64,000 bases of DNA, taken from Pseudomonas piscis. Lineage in GTDB: Bacteria > Pseudomonadota > Gammaproteobacteria > Pseudomonadales > Pseudomonadaceae. The notes beneath the pieces were generated by a model. It was not told the DNA's origin. It ran no database searches and saw only the letters and a list, made by a program, of their open reading frames with translations. The stretch covers positions 248,001 to 312,000 of the forward strand of contig NZ_WHUV01000004.1 of assembly GCF_009380155.1 (NCBI RefSeq), written 5' to 3'. The first letter of the stretch is position 1, and each line of letters begins with the position of its first letter. Shown here piece by piece: positions 59,104-64,000 of the stretch. The position numbers were made by a program, and so were the translations under genes.

Positions 59104-60075
59104 ATGAAGACTTTGTACCCACAGATCAAACCCTATGCCCGGCACGATCTGGCCGTCGACGAACCCCATGTGCTGTATGTCGACGAAAGCGGTTCGCCGG
59201 AAGGCTTACCGGTGGTGTTCCTTCATGGTGGCCCGGGGGCCGGCTGCGACGGCGCGAGCCGCTGCTACTTCGATCCGACCCTGTATCGCATCGTCACCTT
59301 CGACCAGCGCGGCTGCGGACGCTCCAGTCCCCATGCCAGCCTGGAGAACAACACCACCTGGGACCTGGTGGCCGACCTGGAGCGCATCCGCGAGCACCTG
59401 GGCATCGACAAGTGGGTACTGTTCGGTGGCTCATGGGGCTCGACCCTGGCCCTGGCCTATGCCCAGACCCATCCCGATCGGGTGCTTGGCCTGGTCGTGC
59501 GGGGGATCTTCCTGGCCCGTCCCCAGGAGATCCAGTGGTACTACCAGTGCGGTGCCAGCCGCCTGTTCCCCGACTACTGGCAAGACTACGTGGCGCCAAT
59601 TCCCCTGGAGGAGCGGCACGACCTGGTCAGCGCCTTCCACAAGCGCCTGACCGGCAACGACCAGATCGCCCAGATGCACGCGGCCAAGGCCTGGTCCGGC
59701 TGGGAAGGGCGCACCGCGACCCTGCGTCCCAACCCGCTGGTGGTGGATCGCTTCTCCGAACCGCAGCGCGCCTTGTCGATTGCCCGGATCGAGTGCCACT
59801 ACTTCATCAACAACGCCTTCCTCGAACCTGACCAGCTGATTCGCGACATGGGCAAGATCGCCCATCTGCCGGGGATCATCATCCATGGGCGCTACGATGT
59901 GATCTGCCCGCTGGACAACGCCTGGGAACTGCACCAGGCCTGGCCCAACAGCGAGCTGCAGGTGATTCGCGATGCCGGCCATGCCGCTTCCGAGCCGGGT
60001 ATCACCGACGCCCTGGTGCGGGCCACCGACCAGCTGGCCCGGCGCTTGCTCGACCTGCCGCCCGAAGAAGCATGA
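59104..60075 (+). CDS. pip: Pip, prolyl aminopeptidase (S33)
   Basis: A 323-residue alpha/beta hydrolase that removes N-terminal proline. It has the oxyanion motif VVFLHGGPGAGC, nucleophile Ser in FGGSWGSTLAL, the family block RGIFLARPQEIQWYYQ, IHGRYDVICP with catalytic Asp, and GHAASEP with catalytic His. ATG 59104 (MKTLYPQIKPYARH) fits the family; open codons upstream are not conserved. It overlaps dtd by 4 nt. Confidence 0.96.
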   Translation: MKTLYPQIKPYARHDLAVDEPHVLYVDESGSPEGLPVVFLHGGPGAGCDGASRCYFDPTLYRIVTFDQRGCGRSSPHASLENNTTWDLVADLERIREHLGIDKWVLFGGSWGSTLALAYAQTHPDRVLGLVVRGIFLARPQEIQWYYQCGASRLFPDYWQDYVAPIPLEERHDLVSAFHKRLTGNDQIAQMHAAKAWSGWEGRTATLRPNPLVVDRFSEPQRALSIARIECHYFINNAFLEPDQLIRDMGKIAHLPGIIIHGRYDVICPLDNAWELHQAWPNSELQVIRDAGHAASEPGITDALVRATDQLARRLLDLPPEEA

Positions 60076-60509
60076 AGGGGCTGTTGCAGCGCGTGGCCGG
60101 CGCGCGCGTGGAAGTGGCCGGTGAAATCGTCGGTGCGGTAGACCAGGGCCTGCTGGTGCTGGTGGCGGTAGAGCCTGGGGATACCCGGGCCAACGCCGAC
60201 AAACTCCTGCATAAGCTGCTTAACTATCGGGTGTTCAGTGATGCCGAGGGCAAGATGAACCTGTCCCTGGCCGATGTGCAGGGCGGCCTGCTGCTAGTCT
60301 CGCAGTTCACCCTGGCGGCGGACACCAAGAGTGGGTTGCGCCCGAGCTTTTCCACGGCGGCGCCTCCGGCCCTTGGCGAGGAGCTTTTCGACTACTTGTT
60401 AGTGAAGGCGCAACAGTTGCATGGCAAAGTGGCATCAGGACGCTTTGGTGCGGATATGCAGGTACATCTGGTCAACGATGGGCCAGTGACCTTCCTGTTA
60501 CACACCTGA
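60072..60509 (+). CDS. dtd: Dtd, D-aminoacyl-tRNA deacylase
   Basis: A 145-residue editing enzyme hydrolysing D-aminoacyl-tRNA. It starts with MKGLLQRVAGARVEVAGE and has the two active-site motifs SQFTLAADT and NDGPVT (cross-subunit Gly-cisPro). Translation is coupled to pip through ATGA. Confidence 0.97.
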   Translation: MKGLLQRVAGARVEVAGEIVGAVDQGLLVLVAVEPGDTRANADKLLHKLLNYRVFSDAEGKMNLSLADVQGGLLLVSQFTLAADTKSGLRPSFSTAAPPALGEELFDYLLVKAQQLHGKVASGRFGADMQVHLVNDGPVTFLLHT

Positions 60510-60785
60510 AGGTGTCCGAAACATCTTTTTCTACCGTTTTCGGCCGGAAACTGCTGTTTTTCACGATAAATACTTTGTTACCCCTGATGCGTTGTAACGC
60601 GGCCTACTAGATAATCGCGCGCTACGGGGATCAGCGTTCGTTGGTCCATTTTGACTTAAGTAGAGACTTGTCCACGGCCGTTTGGGGAATCATTTAGCCC
60701 CATCGGAGTCGGAACAATGCTCGCCAACCTGGCATGTAGATAGCTGGCCGTTGGTTTTTTGATCTGTTTTCGGCGAGGGTTGCTC
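60510..60785 (+). promoter_or_regulatory. AT-richer leader/promoter region of opgGH
   Basis: The 276-nt gap between dtd and opgG is clearly less GC-rich than its surroundings and has several T-runs (for example TCTTTTTCTACC). A possible -10 (GATAAT near 60611) is visible, but no paired -35 is convincing. No terminator-grade hairpin or ORF is seen. It probably carries the opgGH promoter and a long 5' leader. Confidence 0.4.
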
Positions 60786-62636
60786 GTGATTGTTAGTCCC
60801 TGTAATGCACCAAACTTGTTTGCCAAAAGGTTACGAAACGTACTGGTGACGGGCTCTGCGCTGGTCTGCCTGCTTGGCGCCGGTCCACTCATGGCATTCA
60901 ACCTGGATGACGTATCGACCAAAGCCAAGGACCTGGCCGGGCAGAAGTACGAGGCTCCGCGCAGTAACCTGCCAGCCGAGTTCCGCGACATGAAGTTCGC
61001 GGACTATCAGAAAATCCGCTTTCTCACCGAAAAAGCCGAATGGGCCGACCAGAAGACCCCGTTCAAGCTGTCGTTCTACCACCAGGGCATGCACTTCGAC
61101 ACGCCGGTGAAGATCAACGAGATCAGCGCCAACAGCGTTTCCGAGATCAAGTACGATCCCAGCCGTTTCGACTTCGGTGACGTGACGTTCGATCCAAAAG
61201 CCACCGAGAAGCTGGGTTATGCCGGTTTCCGCGTGCTGTACCCGATCAACAAGGCCGACAAGCAAGACGAGATCATGACCATGCTGGGCGCGAGCTATTT
61301 CCGCGTCGTCGGCAAGGGCCACGTCTATGGCCTGTCCGCCCGTGGCCTGGCGATCGATACCGCCTTGCCGTCCGGTGAAGAATTCCCGCGCTTCAGCGAG
61401 TTCTGGATCCAGCAACCCAAGCCTACCGACAAGCACCTGGTGATCTACGCCCTGCTGGATTCGCCGCGGGCCACCGGCGCTTATCGCCTGACCCTGCGGC
61501 CGGGCGCCGACACCATCGTCGACGTCAAGGCCCGGGTGTTCCTGCGTGACAAGGTGGGCAAGCTGGGCCTGGCTCCGCTGACCAGCATGTACCTGTTCGG
61601 CGCCAACCAGCCGTCGAAGGTCCTCAACTATCGTCGCGAGCTGCACGACTCCAGCGGCCTGTCGATCCATGCCGGCAACGGCGAGTGGATCTGGCGTCCG
61701 CTGAACAACCCGAAGCACCTGGCCGTGAGCAACTTCTCGGTTGAGAACCCGCGCGGTTTCGGCCTGCTGCAGCGTGGCCGCGACTTCAGCCACTACGAAG
61801 ACCTCGACGACCGCTACGACAAGCGCCCAAGCGCCTGGATCGAGCCGAAGGGCGACTGGGGCAAGGGCACCGTCGACTTGGTGGAAATTCCGACTGCGGA
61901 CGAAACCAACGACAACATCGTGGCGTTCTGGAACCCGGAGAAGCAGCCAGAGCCTGGCCAGCCGCTGGATTTCGCCTACCGCCTGCACTGGACCATGGAC
62001 GAAGCGTCCCTGCATTCTCCTGACAGCGCCTGGGTCGAGCAGACCCTGCGTTCCACTGGTGACGTCAAGCAGTCCAACCTGATTCGCCAGCCCGATGGCA
62101 GCGTTGCCTACCTGGTGGATTTCGAAGGTCCGTCCCTGGCGGCCCTGCCTGGGAGCGCCGAAGTGCGTAGCCAGGTCAGCGTCGGCGACAACGCCGAGCT
62201 GGTGGAAAACAACGTTCGCTACAACCCGGAAACCAAAGGCTGGCGCCTGACCCTGCGCTTGAAGGTCAAGGACCCGAGCAAGGCCACCGAGCTGCGTGCC
62301 GCCCTGGTGCGCGACATCCCGGCAGCCGAGCCGGCCAAGGCCTCGACTCCGAACTCCAGCTCCTCCGTGGCCAAGGCCGACAAGGTCGCCGCCAAGCAAC
62401 AGGAGAAGAAAGAGAAGGAAGCCGCTGCCGCGGCGGCCAAACAAGCTGAAGCCAAGCAGCCTGAAGCCAAGCCGGCCAAGGACGCCAAGCATGCCAAGGA
62501 CAAGGACGCCAAGGACAAGGATCCTAAAGACGCCAAGCAGCCTGCTGCCGAAGCGGCCCCTGCCACACCGGAACCGGCCAAGACCGAGCAAGTCCTGACC
62601 GAGACCTGGAGCTACCAGTTGCCTGCCGATGAGTAA
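60786..62636 (+). CDS. opgG: OpgG (MdoG), periplasmic glucan biosynthesis protein
   Basis: A 616-residue secreted protein for osmoregulated periplasmic glucan synthesis. A long signal peptide (MIVSPCNAPNLFAKRLRNVL... to about residue 38, MAF) is followed by the MdoG domain: FNLDDVSTKAKDLAGQKYEAP, FWIQQPKPTDKHLVIYALLDSPRATGAYRLTL, RRELHDSSGLSIHAGNGEWIWRPLNNPK. Between the core and the conserved end (TETWSYQLP) there is a roughly 85-residue insertion of Lys/Ala/Asp/Gln with repeated KDAK-type units (62325-62590). GTG 60786 has a GAGGG site 8 nt upstream; a TTG at 60759 is less likely. Its stop overlaps opgH by 8 nt. Confidence 0.95.
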   Translation: MIVSPCNAPNLFAKRLRNVLVTGSALVCLLGAGPLMAFNLDDVSTKAKDLAGQKYEAPRSNLPAEFRDMKFADYQKIRFLTEKAEWADQKTPFKLSFYHQGMHFDTPVKINEISANSVSEIKYDPSRFDFGDVTFDPKATEKLGYAGFRVLYPINKADKQDEIMTMLGASYFRVVGKGHVYGLSARGLAIDTALPSGEEFPRFSEFWIQQPKPTDKHLVIYALLDSPRATGAYRLTLRPGADTIVDVKARVFLRDKVGKLGLAPLTSMYLFGANQPSKVLNYRRELHDSSGLSIHAGNGEWIWRPLNNPKHLAVSNFSVENPRGFGLLQRGRDFSHYEDLDDRYDKRPSAWIEPKGDWGKGTVDLVEIPTADETNDNIVAFWNPEKQPEPGQPLDFAYRLHWTMDEASLHSPDSAWVEQTLRSTGDVKQSNLIRQPDGSVAYLVDFEGPSLAALPGSAEVRSQVSVGDNAELVENNVRYNPETKGWRLTLRLKVKDPSKATELRAALVRDIPAAEPAKASTPNSSSSVAKADKVAAKQQEKKEKEAAAAAAKQAEAKQPEAKPAKDAKHAKDKDAKDKDPKDAKQPAAEAAPATPEPAKTEQVLTETWSYQLPADE

Positions 62637-64000
62637 CTCTCAACTACAGCCAGAGTCGCTTGCCGAGTACCTGGCCCACCTGCCCATGTCGGACCAGCAG
62701 CGCGCGGAACTCGCGAGCTGCCAGTCCTTCAGCGAGCTGCACCAGCGCCTGTCGTCCAAGGCCTTCGATGAGTCCGCCGATGCCGCCCAGGCCTCGGTGG
62801 GCGAGCGCCTGACCCTCAGCACCGCGGCCGAGCTGAACGATGCCGAAATGCTCGCCGTCGACGCCGAGGGGCGTATCTGCCTCAAGGCCGCGCCGCCGAT
62901 CCGCCGCACCCGGGTAGTGCCCGAGCCATGGCGCACCAATATCCTGGTGCGTGGCTGGCGGCGCCTGACCGGGCGCACCAACCCACCGGCACCGCCGAAG
63001 GACGAGCGAGTGCTGCCGGCTGCCCGCTGGCGCACCGTCGGTTCGATCCGCCGCTACATCCTGCTGGTGCTGATGCTTGGCCAGACCATCGTCGCCGGCT
63101 GGTACATGAAAGGCATCATGCCGTACCAGGGCTGGGCCTTCGTCGACCTGGAAGAAGTGGCGCACCAGCCGCTGATGCAGACCGCGCAGCAGGTCCTGCC
63201 CTACGCACTGCAGACCAGCATCCTGATTCTGTTCGGCATCCTGTTCTGCTGGGTCTCGGCAGGTTTCTGGACCGCGCTGATGGGCTTCCTGGAACTGCTG
63301 ACCGGTCGCGACAAGTACCGGATCTCCGGCGCCAGCGCCGGCAACGAGCCGATCGCCGAGAATGCGCGCACCGCACTGGTGATGCCGATCTGCAACGAAG
63401 ACGTGCCCCGGGTATTCGCCGGCCTGCGCGCCACCTTCGAGTCGGTGGCGGCCACCGGTGACCTGGATCGTTTCGACTTCTTCGTCCTCAGCGACAGCAA
63501 CGACAGCGATATCTGCGTGGCCGAGCAACAAGCCTGGCTGGATGTCTGCCGCGAGACCAAGGGTTTCGGCAAGATCTTCTACCGTCGCCGTCGCCGCCGT
63601 GTGAAGCGCAAGAGCGGCAACCTCGACGACTTCTGCCGTCGCTGGGGCGGCGACTACAAGTACATGGTGGTACTGGACGCCGACAGCGTGATGAGCGGCG
63701 AATGCCTGACCAGCCTGGTACGCCTGATGGAAGCCACGCCGGACGCGGGGATCATCCAGACCGCGCCCAAGGCCTCGGGGATGGACACCCTGTATGCGCG
63801 CATGCAGCAGTTCGCCACCCGCGTCTATGGTCCGCTGTTCACCGCCGGCCTGCACTTCTGGCAGTTGGGTGAGTCCCACTACTGGGGCCATAACGCGATC
63901 ATCCGCATGAAGCCGTTCATCGAGCACTGCGCCCTGGCGCCGTTGCCGGGCAAGGGCGCGTTCGCCGGTGCGATCCTCTCCCACGACTTCGTCGAAGCCG
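62629..64000 (+). CDS. opgH: OpgH (MdoH), periplasmic glucan glucosyltransferase, 3'-truncated by window end
   Basis: The first 457 codons of an inner-membrane family 2 glycosyltransferase that makes the beta-1,2 glucan backbone from UDP-glucose. The N-terminal cytoplasmic domain (residues 1-140) precedes two membrane segments (near 142-165, LLVLMLGQTIVAGWYM, and 190-220). The GT domain follows, with TALVMPICNEDVPRVFAGL, FFVLSDSNDSDI, the DAD motif in VVLDADSVMSGE, and QTAPKASGMDTLYAR. The later QxxRW and remaining helices lie beyond the window. ATG 62629 overlaps the opgG end, so the pair is coupled. Confidence 0.96.
   Translation, partial: MSNSQLQPESLAEYLAHLPMSDQQRAELASCQSFSELHQRLSSKAFDESADAAQASVGERLTLSTAAELNDAEMLAVDAEGRICLKAAPPIRRTRVVPEPWRTNILVRGWRRLTGRTNPPAPPKDERVLPAARWRTVGSIRRYILLVLMLGQTIVAGWYMKGIMPYQGWAFVDLEEVAHQPLMQTAQQVLPYALQTSILILFGILFCWVSAGFWTALMGFLELLTGRDKYRISGASAGNEPIAENARTALVMPICNEDVPRVFAGLRATFESVAATGDLDRFDFFVLSDSNDSDICVAEQQAWLDVCRETKGFGKIFYRRRRRRVKRKSGNLDDFCRRWGGDYKYMVVLDADSVMSGECLTSLVRLMEATPDAGIIQTAPKASGMDTLYARMQQFATRVYGPLFTAGLHFWQLGESHYWGHNAIIRMKPFIEHCALAPLPGKGAFAGAILSHDFVEA

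Overview
The window is a chromosomal segment of a fluorescent Pseudomonas (P. fluorescens/P. protegens type). The GC-rich third-position codon use, the REP palindromes and the gene order point there: hisBHAF, then ctpA-envC, gpmI, rhodanese-grxC-secB-trmL, ntrC-ntrB, glnA, thiI and typA, followed by the full hut cluster and opgGH. The order from the his genes through ntrBC to hut matches the PA5143-PA5090 part of P. aeruginosa as I remember it. No species call is possible by eye. Almost everything is conserved core genome; the only hint of accessory DNA is the extreme left edge. Layout: 1-500 is the tail of an unrecognised gene followed by tRNA-Phe (- strand). 554-4106 is the asmA-mutY-yggX operon (-). 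Next come a PanZ-like acetyltransferase and an OFA-type MFS transporter. 6672-9863 is hisB-hisH-DUF2164-hisA-hisF, with short palindromic repeats flanking hisA and downstream of a solute-binding protein. 10760-15961 (-) holds gpmI, a degenerate EnvC, the CtpA protease and a YibQ-like deacetylase. 16112-17298 is rhodanese-grxC-secB. trmL is divergent from a small membrane protein, their start codons sharing a CATG.  18358-25804 is a nitrogen-control block. ntrB-ntrC and glnA run on the minus strand. In the gap between ntrC and the PA5126-like gene I find a near-consensus sigma-54 promoter, an upstream NtrC-type site and three tandem modules ending in a terminator-like hairpin; this is very probably the sRNA NrsZ. 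glnA has a clear sigma-54 promoter and an NtrC-like site, and ntrB has an NtrC-like palindrome with a weaker sigma-54 candidate. Ada, a secreted chorismate mutase and a small secreted protein sit between ntrB and glnA.  25805-42744 carries thiI, typA, a YkgJ cysteine-cluster protein, glgP, a translationally coupled DUF2339/DUF3999 membrane pair, fbp, DUF924, a PctA-like chemoreceptor, a BamE-like lipoprotein and a lipocalin.  42866-58932 is a complete histidine-utilisation locus: hutF (-), hutC-hutD, hutU, an NCS1 permease, an ABC importer (hutXWV), two tandem HAL-family genes, a histidine permease, hutI and hutG. Histidine is deaminated to urocanate (HutH), then converted via HutU, HutI, HutF and HutG to glutamate, formate and ammonia. 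HutC operators TGTA-N2-TACA lie between hutF and hutC and on the predicted start site of a sigma-54 promoter ahead of hutU. The most striking observation is that the first HAL paralogue has lost exactly the Ala-Ser-Gly tripeptide that forms the MIO cofactor, together with two other active-site residues, while keeping the fold; the second paralogue is canonical. The window ends with pip-dtd and opgG-opgH (periplasmic glucan synthesis), OpgG carrying a Lys/Ala-rich insertion near its C-terminus.
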